Below are positions 10,000 through 19,956 of a stretch of DNA of 64,000 nucleotides, in pieces. The position numbers were made by a program, and so were the translations under genes. The DNA comes from Lachnospiraceae bacterium. Its GTDB lineage: Bacteria > Bacillota > Clostridia > Lachnospirales > Lachnospiraceae. The notes below the pieces were generated by a model. The model had not been told where the DNA came from, searched no databases, and was given only the letters and a program-made list of their open reading frames with translations. Positions within the stretch are counted from its first letter, which is position 1; every line of letters begins with the position of its first letter. The DNA is taken from contig CAJTIU010000025.1 of NCBI GenBank assembly GCA_910576335.1, positions 1-64,000 of the forward strand, read 5' to 3'.

Positions 10000-11469
10000 A
10001 TGGTTATTTTGATAGCGGACGATGACAGGCTGATTCGTTTTACAATGAAAAGCATTCTGGGGGAAATCTTAGGCGATTCCGATAATATTTTTCTGGAGGC
10101 GGCAAATGGGCGGGATATGGTGCGCATATGCAGTGAGGGGAAGCCGGATGTAGTATTCGTGGATATCCGTATGCCGTACCTGGACGGGCTGGATGCCATC
10201 GCAGAGTGCAAAAAATATTCAGAGTGGACGGAGTATGTGATCGTAACCGGCTACTCGGATTTTTCCTATGCCCAGACAGGCATCCGCCTGGGGATTACGG
10301 AGTACCTCCTGAAGCCTGTAGATGAAGATCAGCTGCGTCCGGTGATCGGGCAGCTGCAGGAAAAGCTGAAGAAGCAGAAAATCGACTTGAATGCAAGATT
10401 CCAGCTGCGTCTGATGGAGGTGTTTAACTACTATTCGGCTGTGGGGCTGGAGGAGTATGAAGAAAATCCGGAGGAGGACGGATGTGTGTATCTGGCGTTC
10501 CTGCTGTATATTAAGGCAGGGATACGGATGAAGGAGGAATCTTTAGAACTTCAGAGGAGCATTATGAAAAGTATCCGGAAGGAAGGAGAGGAAATCACCC
10601 GGCAGAATGGCTGCTACGGGATCATGAATACTGCAGAGGGAACGACCTGTATTGTTTTTAGGGTATCAGAGGATAAGAAGAGCCGTATCCTGTCCCATAT
10701 AAAAAAGATCAGCATAACAGCAGGCCGGGACAGCTCCGTCTGCTATTATTTCCAGTGGGCCTGCTTAAGGACGCTGAAAGAAGTGTACGGTGCATGCGAG
10801 AGGCTGGATGCAGGGGAATATCTGCTGATGGAACAGCCCGCCGGAAGTGTGCGTGAGGGCGTGGAAACTGATCCAGGGAAAGAGAAGCAGGAGTTCCTGC
10901 GTCAGATCGAGCAGCTGATTGACGCATGGGAGCGTGCAGACGGGATCGCCTGCCGGGAAGTAATTAATGACATATGGAGAAAGTATAAAGAGACAGGAAA
11001 AGAACCTGATGCGGATATAGGATGCCTGGGCAGGTACTGCAGCTCTCTCTGCGGTTTTCCGGTAGATACCGCATCATGGAAACGGTTCTTTGCATCTTTT
11101 GTAGAGCATTCAGAGAAGATGTACAGCGGCGCTGCCGTAGAAGAGAAGGACATCATAGAAGAAGTAAAGGGGTACATTCAGAAATATTACAGGAATGATA
11201 TCAGTATCAGCCAGATCGCCGACCAGTTCGGACTGACCGCGAATTATCTGAGCACCTTGTTTCACCGGAAGACGGGAGGAAAGTTTATTGATTATCTGAC
11301 AGAGATCCGAATAGAAGCAGCTAAAAAGCTGCTGGTTCAGAATGTATCCGCAACGGTGCAGGACATTGCCCTGATGGTGGGATATAACAGCGCCAGGCAT
11401 TTTTCCTCCCTGTTCCAGAAGCAGACGGGCGAGACACCGTCTTCTTACCGGAAAAACCGGAAGGTATAA
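10000..11469 (+). CDS. YesN-type response regulator with AraC DNA-binding domain
   Basis: Start placed at ATG 10000, which has AAGGAGG at the right distance; a longer frame upstream overlaps the kinase and lacks a site. The 489-residue protein has a receiver domain at 1-120 (DDD near residue 8, phospho-acceptor D55 in FVDIRMP, K near 107 in LLKPVD). A variable middle follows. The C-terminal AraC double helix-turn-helix is at about 385-485 (ISQIADQFGLTANYLSTLF; VQDIALMVGYNSARHFSSLF). It should receive phosphate from the adjacent kinase and activate the solute-binding-protein operon 150 bases downstream. Confidence 0.92.
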   Translation: MVILIADDDRLIRFTMKSILGEILGDSDNIFLEAANGRDMVRICSEGKPDVVFVDIRMPYLDGLDAIAECKKYSEWTEYVIVTGYSDFSYAQTGIRLGITEYLLKPVDEDQLRPVIGQLQEKLKKQKIDLNARFQLRLMEVFNYYSAVGLEEYEENPEEDGCVYLAFLLYIKAGIRMKEESLELQRSIMKSIRKEGEEITRQNGCYGIMNTAEGTTCIVFRVSEDKKSRILSHIKKISITAGRDSSVCYYFQWACLRTLKEVYGACERLDAGEYLLMEQPAGSVREGVETDPGKEKQEFLRQIEQLIDAWERADGIACREVINDIWRKYKETGKEPDADIGCLGRYCSSLCGFPVDTASWKRFFASFVEHSEKMYSGAAVEEKDIIEEVKGYIQKYYRNDISISQIADQFGLTANYLSTLFHRKTGGKFIDYLTEIRIEAAKKLLVQNVSATVQDIALMVGYNSARHFSSLFQKQTGETPSSYRKNRKV

Positions 11470-11618
11470 AAGAGCTGCTGTTCATGGAGTGAGCAGAAGC
11501 ATAAGAGAAATCTGTACCGGAATCAAAGTTTTACTGCATTTCCGCCAAAAGAAAAATCCGGTATAGTTAAATTACCGAAAGGAACAGAAACAGACGAAGA
11601 AAAAAGGAGGAAATATTT

Positions 11619-12902
11619 ATGAAAGCAAAAAAATTACTGTCAGCAGCATTAGCAGTGGGGATGACAGTATCGCTTGCAGCCTGTGGAGGCGGTACAGAGG
11701 ATTCGGCAAAGGATGGCGCAAAGGACAGCGGCTCCGGGGACGGGAAGACGATCGTCTTTTCCACGAATGTAGTAGGCGGGAAGGCAGATGCCCTGGAGGC
11801 GGCCTGCAAAGCCTTTGAAGAAGAAACAGGAAATGTTGTAGACTTCCAGGCTCCTGGTTCTGACTACGAGGAACTGATGAAGACAAAGATGGCGTCTAAC
11901 CAGCTTCCGGACCTGTTTACCACACATGGCTGGTCAGTAGCAAGGTACAGTGATTATCTGATGCCGGTAAATGACCAGGAATGGGCGGCGGATATTGATG
12001 ACCAGATCAAGGGAGTTATCACAAATGCGGATGGAGATATGTTCGTGCTCCCGGTAGACATTGATATTGCAGGACTGATCTGCAACATGGATGTACTGAA
12101 AGACGCAGAAGTAGATGTGGATGCAATCAAGACATGGGATGATTTTGCAGCAGCATGCGATAAGGTCGCGGCAAAGGGAAAGAATCCGATACATATGGGC
12201 GGAAAAGACAGCTGGCCGATCGGACAGTTCTTTGACTGGGCAGCGCCTTCCTTCTATGTAACAGATGATGCAAACAGTAAGGCAGAGGACTTAAAGGGCG
12301 GAAAATTTGATACAGCTACATGGGAAAGCGTAGCAGGGCTGCTTGACGGATGGGTTAAGGCAGGTTATCTGAATGAAGACTGCCTGACCGCTGATTACAA
12401 CTCAGACATTGAGTCCCTGGCATCTGGAAATACAGCATTCTGCTTCTACGGCAACTCGGCAATCATGGATGCTAAGGGCGTAAATCCGGATGCAAATCTT
12501 GGAATGATTCCGGTTCCTTCCGCAAGTGCAGGGGATGAGCCATCCCTGATTGCAGGAGAGGATATCGCAGTAGGTGTCTGGAAGGATACAGAGGTAAAAG
12601 AGGAAGCAGTGGAGCTTCTGAATTACCTGGCAAAACCAGATGTCATGAAGACAATTGCAGAAGCGGCAGGAAGCAAGGCAGGCCTTAAGACTGCAGAAGC
12701 AGAGATCGGAGATATTGGAGAATATCTGAAGAAATATGAGACCGTTGAGACATATCCGTATTTTGACCGTGAATACCTTCCAAGCGGTATGTGGGATGTA
12801 ATGTGTACTACAGGCGCAGATATCCTGTCACAGAAAGACGGTGCGGTCATCAGCGCGGCTAAGGTAATGGAGCAGAATTTTAACGACAAGTACATGCCGT
12901 AG
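11619..12902 (+). CDS. CUT1-type sugar ABC transporter solute-binding lipoprotein
   Basis: A 427-residue family 1 extracellular solute-binding protein. The signal peptide ends in the lipobox LAAC with the lipid-bearing cysteine at about residue 22. A small acidic glycine/serine linker follows, then a periplasmic-binding-protein fold (TTHGWSVARYSDYLMPV, TAFCFYGNSAIMDAKG). AAAAGGAGG is upstream. It ends TAG followed at once by in-frame TGA. Two permease genes follow; no ATPase gene is present, so the system probably uses a shared MsmK/UgpC-type ATPase encoded elsewhere. The substrate is probably an oligosaccharide released by the secreted enzymes of this locus. Confidence 0.9.
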   Translation: MKAKKLLSAALAVGMTVSLAACGGGTEDSAKDGAKDSGSGDGKTIVFSTNVVGGKADALEAACKAFEEETGNVVDFQAPGSDYEELMKTKMASNQLPDLFTTHGWSVARYSDYLMPVNDQEWAADIDDQIKGVITNADGDMFVLPVDIDIAGLICNMDVLKDAEVDVDAIKTWDDFAAACDKVAAKGKNPIHMGGKDSWPIGQFFDWAAPSFYVTDDANSKAEDLKGGKFDTATWESVAGLLDGWVKAGYLNEDCLTADYNSDIESLASGNTAFCFYGNSAIMDAKGVNPDANLGMIPVPSASAGDEPSLIAGEDIAVGVWKDTEVKEEAVELLNYLAKPDVMKTIAEAAGSKAGLKTAEAEIGDIGEYLKKYETVETYPYFDREYLPSGMWDVMCTTGADILSQKDGAVISAAKVMEQNFNDKYMP

Positions 12903-12921
12903 TGAGTTTTCGGGACAGACA

Positions 12922-12945
12922 GAGGGGAGCGGCAGCGCTTCCCTC
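12922..12945 (+). terminator. Stem-loop between binding-protein and permease genes
   Basis: GAGGGGAGCG pairs with CGCTTCCCTC (one G-T) around a GCAG loop; no long T run follows. Stem-loops at this place commonly set higher expression of the binding protein than of the permeases by protecting the upstream mRNA or causing partial termination. Confidence 0.55.
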
Positions 12946-13015
12946 ATTTGTTTCCCGGATCAGGAGCTGTTCAGAACGAACGGCGGGCGTCTTTAAGCTG
13001 TTATGAAAGGAACGA

Positions 13016-13891
13016 ATGGATATGAAAAAAAGAAACAGAGTTATGAATCTGTTCTACATACCTGCGCTGATCCTGTTCAGTATATTTGTAATATACCCTC
13101 TCTGTAAGGGAATCGCTTTATCCTTTACAAACTGGAATGGATATTCGCAGACTTATAAAATGGTTGGTCTTAGCAACTATACCAGGATGCTGACTGACAA
13201 AAACGTAATCAGGGCATTCATTAACACACTGATTTACGGCGGTATGAGCACGCTGTTGCAGAATGTGCTCGGGCTTGCGCTTGCACTCTTTCTGAATCAG
13301 AAGTTTAAGGGGCGCGCGGTTACCCGGACGCTGGTATACCTCCCGGTTATGATCGCGCCGCTGATCATGGGATATGTGATGTATTTCTTCTTCAGCTTCA
13401 ACAACGGCGCGTTGAATGACCTGCTGGCAGTCTTTGGAAAGGAGGCTGTGGACTGGCTCTCAGACGGGAAAACGGCTGTTGCCATACTGACAATCGTGAA
13501 TTCCCTCCAGTTCGTGGGAATCTCCATGGTGATCTATCTGGCAGGACTTCAGGGAATCGCGGACATGTACTATGAGGCCGCAGACATAGACGGGGCGACT
13601 CCTCTTAAGAAATTCCGCTATGTGATGCTGCCGCTTCTGCAGCCGGCAGTTACTTCTTCCGTCACGATCAACCTGATCGGCGGGCTGAAGCTGTTTGACA
13701 TTATTATGGCGCTGACGTCAGGAGGGCCGGGATACGACTCCCACTCCCTGTCAACGTTAGTCCACAGGACGTATTTTGCAAGTGAGAATGCAGGGTATGC
13801 GTCTGCAATCGGTATTATAACATTCCTGCTGATCGCAGTATTCAGTAATCTCATTGTACAGTACCTAAAGAAGAAGGAGGTGGAGATGTAA
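13016..13891 (+). CDS. CUT1 sugar ABC permease, MalF/YesP type
   Basis: A 291-residue integral membrane protein with six predicted hydrophobic segments. The EAA loop for contact with the ATPase is at about 186-206 (YYEAADIDGATPLKKFRYVMLP). The start could be 13016 or 13022; both have AAAGGA upstream. Its stop overlaps the next permease start by one base (TAATG). It forms the membrane channel with the 13891 product. Confidence 0.9.
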   Translation: MDMKKRNRVMNLFYIPALILFSIFVIYPLCKGIALSFTNWNGYSQTYKMVGLSNYTRMLTDKNVIRAFINTLIYGGMSTLLQNVLGLALALFLNQKFKGRAVTRTLVYLPVMIAPLIMGYVMYFFFSFNNGALNDLLAVFGKEAVDWLSDGKTAVAILTIVNSLQFVGISMVIYLAGLQGIADMYYEAADIDGATPLKKFRYVMLPLLQPAVTSSVTINLIGGLKLFDIIMALTSGGPGYDSHSLSTLVHRTYFASENAGYASAIGIITFLLIAVFSNLIVQYLKKKEVEM

Positions 13892-14706
13892 TGAAGAAAA
13901 AGAACGGTATCTGGAGGATTCCGGTTCTCATCGTGATCTTCTGCGTATATTTTTCACCATTTTATATCCTGACCGTGATTTCCTTTAAATCGGCGACGGA
14001 TCTCAGCTCCAGATGGGAATTCCCAGCGGCTCCCACCCTGGATAATTTCCGGACGGCCATTGAGCAGGGAGGGATCTTGAAGGCGCTTTTCCACAGCTTT
14101 GTCATCATGGTAATTGCAGTCCTGCTCATTGTAGTAGTAGGCTCCCTGGCAGCGTATCCCCTGGCCAGGAATAAATCAAAATGGAATAAGGTGATTAAGG
14201 CATTCGTAATGGGAATTATGATGGTGCCGCCGTTAAGTATCCTGGTATCCCTGTATTCCATCATTGTAGATATGGGAGGGGTAAACCAGTACTGGGGGAT
14301 CATTATCATCCTGCTGACGTTCGAACTGCCCCAGGCGATCTTCCTGTATTCTAATTTTATCTCATCCATCCCGACGGCGCTGGATGAGGCGGCAGCCCTG
14401 GACGGCTGCGGGCCTGTACGGACATTTTTCCTGATTATTTTCCCGCAGCTTAAGTCCGTGACAGCTTCCGTTGTAATTCTGGCAGGTATCCACTGCTGGA
14501 ATGATTATCAGTTCTCCCTTTATGTATTGCAGTCTTCGGAGATGAGTACAGTCACCCTGGCGATCTCTTCCTTCTTCTCCCAGACGACCAGCAATCTGAA
14601 TGCGGCGTCGGCAGCGGCTCTCCTGGCAATCCTGCCTGTTGTTGTCTGCTTCCTGTGTCTGCAGAAGTACTTCATTAAGGGAATGGTTGACAGTGCAGTA
14701 AAGTAA
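13891..14706 (+). CDS. CUT1 sugar ABC permease, MalG/YesQ type
   Basis: A 271-residue membrane protein, the second half of the channel. The EAA loop is DEAAALDGCGPVRTFFLIIFP at about 166-186. It starts by one-base overlap with the previous gene, so the pair is co-translated. The downstream 89-base gap to the secreted glycosidase has no evident terminator, so one transcript may cover 11619-19454. Confidence 0.9.
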   Translation: MKKKNGIWRIPVLIVIFCVYFSPFYILTVISFKSATDLSSRWEFPAAPTLDNFRTAIEQGGILKALFHSFVIMVIAVLLIVVVGSLAAYPLARNKSKWNKVIKAFVMGIMMVPPLSILVSLYSIIVDMGGVNQYWGIIIILLTFELPQAIFLYSNFISSIPTALDEAAALDGCGPVRTFFLIIFPQLKSVTASVVILAGIHCWNDYQFSLYVLQSSEMSTVTLAISSFFSQTTSNLNAASAAALLAILPVVVCFLCLQKYFIKGMVDSAVK

Positions 14707-14720
14707 AAAGAGAGGTAACT

Positions 14721-14777
14721 GTGAGGATACGAAACAGATACAGCGCGGGGCGGCTGTGAAGGTACGGAACAGTTACA
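14721..14777 (+). repeat. Imperfect 23-base direct repeat before the large glycosidase
   Basis: 14721-14743 (GTGAGGATACGAAACAGATA...) and 14755-14777 (GTGAAGGTACGGAACAGTTA...) match at most positions. Spacing of 34 bases is about three helical turns, so this could be a paired binding site for the YesN-type regulator, or just a small duplication. Confidence 0.35.
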
Positions 14778-14795
14778 AAGTGAGGAGGAAATAAC

Positions 14796-17700
14796 ATGAA
14801 AAAAAGACGGAAATGGATGGCAGTCCTGCTTAGTCTCTCTCTGGCGGCAGGGACGTTTGCGGTTCCAGCAGAGACAGTAAGAGCGTATGAACAGGACATT
14901 ACGAATCAGAATCTGGTGGTGAATCCCAGCTTTAAAGATGACACCTCTGGATGGAGCTTTTCAGAGAAGGGGGCAGGGATAGCCGAAAACAACGCCCATG
15001 ATGGGGACAGTAAACATTTTTATCTGGATGGTTCCCAGACAGGAGAATTCTATGTCAGCCAGAAGATCAGGGTTCCGGCTGATGGAGTGTATACTGCCTC
15101 TGTGTGGGTGTCCACCGGAGCCGGGGGAGGCAGATTCGGAATCCGTAGAGAGGACGGAACTGACCTGGGCAGCGCAGACCTGGCAAATGGAGGGGGTTAT
15201 AAACAGTACACACTGGACTCCCTTGAACTACAGGGAGGAGAGAAGGTTGAAATCTATGTGACCGCAGCTACTTACTGGGTTAATGGAGATGAATTCTCCC
15301 TGGTGTGCACAGAGCAGAAAGGAGAAATAGATAATACCCCGGACTATATTTTTGACGGTAATATGGTGAGAAACCCAAGTTTTGCGGACAGCGATTCATG
15401 GATTATGTCAACTGCGGGCTATGCCTCCAATAATGGGCATAACGGAAGCGGAGACAGGCATTTTTACATTAACCAGGCAAAGGGATCCATAAGCCAGCAG
15501 TTCCAGGTGCCTTATACAGGATATTATAAGGCAGGCCTGTGGGTGGCTTCTGCGGGCACAGGCGGCAAATTCATCATGTCAGATGTGACAACAGGGGAGA
15601 CAAAAGAAAGTGAGATTGCACTGAATACGGCATATACCAGGTATGAGACAGAGATCTGGATGAACAAGGGCGATCTGGCAGAGGTCCGTGTAACCGGAGC
15701 GTCAGGCTGGGTGAATGGAGATGACATTTCCCTGGAATACAATACGAGCCGGTTCGAAAATATGATTGTTGATCCTGAATTTACAGACGGCAGTGCGTGG
15801 GAAACCGCAGGAAACGTCCAGTTTTCCCAGGGCGCAGTACTTGACGGCGCAGAGAGCAGCATCAGCCAGAGCCTGTATATCCCGCTGGAGGGCGCTTATT
15901 ATGCTGAGGTTGTGCTGGGGAACGCAGAAGGAGCCAGTGTTTCCTTTGCAGGAAATCAGAGTGAAACGGTAAACGGAACCCAGACGGTAAGGGTTGAGGC
16001 TGAGAGCCTGACGGCAGCAGCATCGGCAGAAGATCTTGTGGAGCTTGCTGTTTCCGGAAAGGCGGACGTAAAAAAGGCAGATGTAAAGTTTGACCTTGCG
16101 AAAATGCCTAATAAAGCACCTTCTGTATCGGACATTATGGTAACAGGAGACTGTACGGCAGGAATGACATTGGAGACCTCTTACACGTTTACCGATCCGG
16201 ATTCGCACACAGAAGGCAGTTCTGAATACCAGTGGCTGATTTCCGGCGAGGAAGACGGGGAGTACACGGAGCTGGAAGGCGAGACCAGGCGGAATCTTGC
16301 GCTGAAAGAAGAATGGGAAGATCAATATCTGAAATTCAGGGTAACTCCGGTGGACCAGTATGCCATGGCAGGAGAGGCTTTGGAAAGCAGTGCAGCCGGG
16401 CCGGTGGATCTTAACCTGGTCGGGGATCCTGGCTTTGAATCCAATGGCAGGGGATGGTCAGGAATCAGTATTTCAAACCAGAAGGCCCACACAGGATTAA
16501 ACAGAGGAATTGTCAAGACAGGAAAAACCGCGTCGCAGACGATTACGGTTCCCAGGAGCGCATATTATGATCTGTCCGGTTATGCTCGTTACGACGGAAC
16601 AGATGAAGGAAGCATTGCACTCTGCGATGAAGCCGGAAACGAACTGGGAAAGGCATCTGTAGAGGGACTTGCACAGGAAGAGACTGAAGCTTCCTGGAAG
16701 CAGGCAGAGGTAAAGCATATCCCTCTGGAAGAGGGTCAGAAGGTAAAGCTCGTACTGACAGGCGCCCAGGATAAGGATTATGATGTAGACAGCTTTTCCC
16801 TGAAACGTGACAGAAAGGCAGACGTACCTGCATTCAAAAATGTAAAGGTATTCCGTACTTCCCCAGAAGCATTCGATACCGTCATTGATCCGGCGGCAAA
16901 AACCGTCCAGATGAGCTTTTTGTATGGTACAGATCTGACAAAGATCAAGGCAGAGGAGATTACGGTTTCAGAAGGAGCATCTGTATCTATAAAATCTGGA
17001 GACATCCTGGATCTTTCAGAAGGCAAAGAGGCAGAATTTACGGTTAGGGGAAGCGACCAGACAGAAGAAACCTGGAAAGTTACCGGAACGGAAAAAGAGA
17101 AAAAAGTTGCAATGACATCCTCTAACAAGAACCTGGAGAAAACATTTAACTGGGCGGCAAACAAGATGGATCAGTTTGTCATGACCGGAAAGAAAGGGCC
17201 GGTTAATGTGCCTCAGACAGACGGAACAGAAGAAGTAGAGTATATTCCGTCCTACTGGGCAGGATACTATGACAGGACAGCCTTTTACACCAGGGATTTT
17301 GTGCACCAGGCAACAGGTGCGCAGATCGCAGGACTGGCTGAAGAGAACTACTCCATGTTCGAAGCTTTCGCCAAAGAATGTACGGAAGCAAGAAAATGGT
17401 ACACAGTATGGGCTCTGAATTTTGACGGCTCTGTCTATACAATGGATTATAACAATGAAAATAGTTTTGTAAGAGAAGTGCCCGCGCAGTTCGAGCTGGT
17501 AGAAAAAGCATATAAGCAGTATCTGTGGTCCGGCGACAGGCGCTATATTGAAGATGATGTCCTGTGGAATTTTTACACCAATGTTATGACAAACTACGTG
17601 GATATACATGATGCAAATGGTAATGGTGTCGCGCAGGAAGTAGGTACGGGCATCTTTGACGGATCCTGTACTTATAATGAACGTGGACGGCATGTGATAG

Positions 17701-19454
17701 AAGCCGGGGATGCGATTGGCTCCCAGTATCAGGCGACACTGGCTTATGCAGGTATGCTGAAAGCACGCGGCGAAGAGACAGAATCTCAGAAGTGGTATGA
17801 GAAGGCAGCAGAATTAAAGAAATATTTCAATGAAACATGGAGTGTCGCAGATGATATGGAGAGTGACTTTGTATGTGCATGGGGTCCGGACGGGCAGAGA
17901 TACTCCGACTTTTCCAAAGAAACTAGCTGGTTCATCCCTCTTAAGATGATCAGTGACCCGGGAGAGCGTAATGACGGATATATTGACTTCCTGCTGGAGA
18001 ACTTGGGAGACGGTATCGGCACAACTCAGACAGCGCCGAATAATATTGAAGCATACACCTATATTCCAGATATGCTGTTCTTATATAACAGAAGCGACGA
18101 TGCATGGAAATGGATGAAATACATCTCTTCCATCAAAAACGATCCCCACGAGAGACCGATCCAGGGAACGAACGGGGATTACCCGGAAATATCCTTTACC
18201 TATGTATCACATGCAATCGAAGGAATGATGGGCGTAGAGCCTGATGCAGGGGAAAAACGTGTGGCAACTAGCCCGAGACTTCCGTCCGAAGTCAGTGACA
18301 TGGCCGTCCGGTATATGCAGATCGGCGATTATGAGCTAGATCTCGCCCATAACAGCAACACAGATTCTACACTGACCAATCACGGGCAAGAGGCCATTAC
18401 CTGGGAAGCGCGTTTCTACGGAAGCCATCCATATCTCAAAGCAGGAGACCAGGTGCTCCCTGCAAAACAAAAGGAGATTAACGGCGTTACGGTCAGTTAT
18501 GCACAGGTCAGCGTGCCGGCCGGAGAAAGCGCACATGTATGTGTAACAGCCGGAGAAGGTGCAGAAGATGAAGAAGCAAAGAAAGCAGCTGCAAAGGTAG
18601 AAGAGTTGATCAATAAGATTGGTACCGTTACTTCCGCAAGCAAGGAAGCCATCGAAGCAGCCAGAGAAGCATATGAAGCCCTGAGCGATGAGGCAAAGAA
18701 ACTGGTATCCAACCTGCAGATTCTTGAATCCGCAGAAAAAACATACAAGGACATCACATCTAATGAAGACACTGTGAAGATCAAAATTTCACAGACACAG
18801 ATTAAGAAAATACCAGAACAGATCTACACCGGCAAAGCAAAGATGCCTGTACCAGTTATCACTTACCAGGGCAAAGCGCTCATAAAAGGAAAGGATTACC
18901 AGACCGCTTATAGCAGAAATACTAATATCGGTACAGCACAAGTACAGATTACCGGAATCGGCAATTACACTGGAACCATAACAGAATCCTTCCAGATCAC
19001 AGTAAAAAAGAATACTGTACACACAGTCGGAAACTACAAATACAAAATCACCGATGCAAAAACCAATGGAAAAGGAACTGTCACCCTGACCGGCTTAAAG
19101 AACAAAACAACAGGCAAAAAGCTGAAAAAGATCACAGTAGCAAAGACCGTTTCCATCGGCGGAAAGAAATTCAACATAACAGAGATCGGCTCAAAAGCGT
19201 TCAGCGAATGCAGGAAAGCAACCAATGCCTCTATAGGAGCGAATGTAAAAAAGGTTGGTTCAAAGGCATTCTACAACTGTAAAAAACTACGGAAAATCAC
19301 AATCAGCAGTACGAAGCTGAAATCCGTCGGGAAAGGTGCACTGAAAAATATCTCCTCAAAAGCAAGGATCAAAGTGCCGAAGAAACAATTGAAAAAGTAC
19401 AAAAAAATTCTAAAATCAAAAGGCCAGAAAAAAAGCGTCAAGATTATGGCCTAG
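14796..19454 (+). CDS. Very large secreted multidomain glycosidase-type protein
   Basis: A 1552-residue exported protein with an ideal AGGAGG. The signal peptide is at 1-30. Four repeated beta-sandwich modules of CBM4/9-like type follow, each opening with an asparagine-rich motif: NLVVNPSF, NMVRNPSF, NMIVDPEF, NLVGDPGF. The region at about 770-1220 has the alternating aromatic helices of an (alpha/alpha)6 six-hairpin glycosidase (YYDRTAFYTRDFVHQATG; GDRRYIEDDVLW; SWFIPLKMISDPGERNDGY). I could not assign a GH family. A three-helix FIVAR-like stretch lies at about 1250-1310. The last 220 residues (Ig/MBG-like plus BspA-type LRR) are nearly the same as in the 3422 gene. No LPXTG, so surface attachment, if any, may be through that C-terminal module. 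Confidence 0.75.
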   Translation: MKKRRKWMAVLLSLSLAAGTFAVPAETVRAYEQDITNQNLVVNPSFKDDTSGWSFSEKGAGIAENNAHDGDSKHFYLDGSQTGEFYVSQKIRVPADGVYTASVWVSTGAGGGRFGIRREDGTDLGSADLANGGGYKQYTLDSLELQGGEKVEIYVTAATYWVNGDEFSLVCTEQKGEIDNTPDYIFDGNMVRNPSFADSDSWIMSTAGYASNNGHNGSGDRHFYINQAKGSISQQFQVPYTGYYKAGLWVASAGTGGKFIMSDVTTGETKESEIALNTAYTRYETEIWMNKGDLAEVRVTGASGWVNGDDISLEYNTSRFENMIVDPEFTDGSAWETAGNVQFSQGAVLDGAESSISQSLYIPLEGAYYAEVVLGNAEGASVSFAGNQSETVNGTQTVRVEAESLTAAASAEDLVELAVSGKADVKKADVKFDLAKMPNKAPSVSDIMVTGDCTAGMTLETSYTFTDPDSHTEGSSEYQWLISGEEDGEYTELEGETRRNLALKEEWEDQYLKFRVTPVDQYAMAGEALESSAAGPVDLNLVGDPGFESNGRGWSGISISNQKAHTGLNRGIVKTGKTASQTITVPRSAYYDLSGYARYDGTDEGSIALCDEAGNELGKASVEGLAQEETEASWKQAEVKHIPLEEGQKVKLVLTGAQDKDYDVDSFSLKRDRKADVPAFKNVKVFRTSPEAFDTVIDPAAKTVQMSFLYGTDLTKIKAEEITVSEGASVSIKSGDILDLSEGKEAEFTVRGSDQTEETWKVTGTEKEKKVAMTSSNKNLEKTFNWAANKMDQFVMTGKKGPVNVPQTDGTEEVEYIPSYWAGYYDRTAFYTRDFVHQATGAQIAGLAEENYSMFEAFAKECTEARKWYTVWALNFDGSVYTMDYNNENSFVREVPAQFELVEKAYKQYLWSGDRRYIEDDVLWNFYTNVMTNYVDIHDANGNGVAQEVGTGIFDGSCTYNERGRHVIEAGDAIGSQYQATLAYAGMLKARGEETESQKWYEKAAELKKYFNETWSVADDMESDFVCAWGPDGQRYSDFSKETSWFIPLKMISDPGERNDGYIDFLLENLGDGIGTTQTAPNNIEAYTYIPDMLFLYNRSDDAWKWMKYISSIKNDPHERPIQGTNGDYPEISFTYVSHAIEGMMGVEPDAGEKRVATSPRLPSEVSDMAVRYMQIGDYELDLAHNSNTDSTLTNHGQEAITWEARFYGSHPYLKAGDQVLPAKQKEINGVTVSYAQVSVPAGESAHVCVTAGEGAEDEEAKKAAAKVEELINKIGTVTSASKEAIEAAREAYEALSDEAKKLVSNLQILESAEKTYKDITSNEDTVKIKISQTQIKKIPEQIYTGKAKMPVPVITYQGKALIKGKDYQTAYSRNTNIGTAQVQITGIGNYTGTITESFQITVKKNTVHTVGNYKYKITDAKTNGKGTVTLTGLKNKTTGKKLKKITVAKTVSIGGKKFNITEIGSKAFSECRKATNASIGANVKKVGSKAFYNCKKLRKITISSTKLKSVGKGALKNISSKARIKVPKKQLKKYKKILKSKGQKKSVKIMA

Positions 19455-19466
19455 AGCCAATGGAAA

Positions 19467-19508
19467 AATTTGGGACGGGGCATTTTTAAAAATGCCCCGT
19501 CCCAAATT
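19467..19508. repeat. GGGGACGGGG-type palindrome, copy 2
   Basis: Palindrome AATTTGGGACGGGGCATTTT plus reverse complement, 13 bases after the TAG of the 1552-residue gene. Likely the transcription terminator of the locus. Confidence 0.8.
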
Positions 19509-19648
19509 CGAAATAGGGTGTCCCTAATCTGACTAGTAAGTATGGTGAGTTAGCAAAATAAATGATTGTCAAAATAATAAAATTTGTGGTACGATTAAAA
19601 GGACAGAACGATAAATATAAATTTAGCTGATTATTATGGAGGGTAAAA

Positions 19649-19874
19649 ATGATTGATGCTCATTGTCCTGAAGATGTAGGTGACAAAATTCGAGAGCTTG
19701 AAATATGCGTTGAAAAAGCTTAGGGTAATTGAGTTTGCTCGTCTTGTTGTAAGCATGAATAATGTAGAACTGTTCAACGATATTTATGACTCCTATTCCA
19801 TTACATACCGCTCTATCAACCCGATAATCAATAATTGTTTAAGATATGCTTTGAATCACTTTTTTATGCCCTGA
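19649..19874 (+). pseudogene. Short unidentified gene remnant
   Basis: ATG 19649 has GGAGGG upstream and encodes 24 residues (MIDAHCPEDVGDKIRELE...) to TAG at 19721. A second frame, open from 19680 to TGA 19874, continues with FARLVVSMNNVELFNDIYDS. Shifting once near 19700 would join them into about 74 residues. I read this as a frameshifted small gene. The family is not recognised and the whole may be non-coding. Confidence 0.25.
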
Positions 19875-19881
19875 TAAAGAA

Positions 19882-19912
19882 AAGGCATACGCTTTTTTGA
19901 TGCGTATGCCTT
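19882..19912. terminator. Hairpin before the MATE gene
   Basis: AAGGCATACGC and GCGTATGCCTT are perfect 11-base arms around a TTTTTTGAT loop. It ends transcription from the left or shields the MATE gene. A T run on the outside is lacking, so its strength is uncertain. Confidence 0.45.
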
Positions 19913-19956
19913 CGCCAATTCTGCTTTAAATAACTGAGATGGGGGGAATGTATCTT

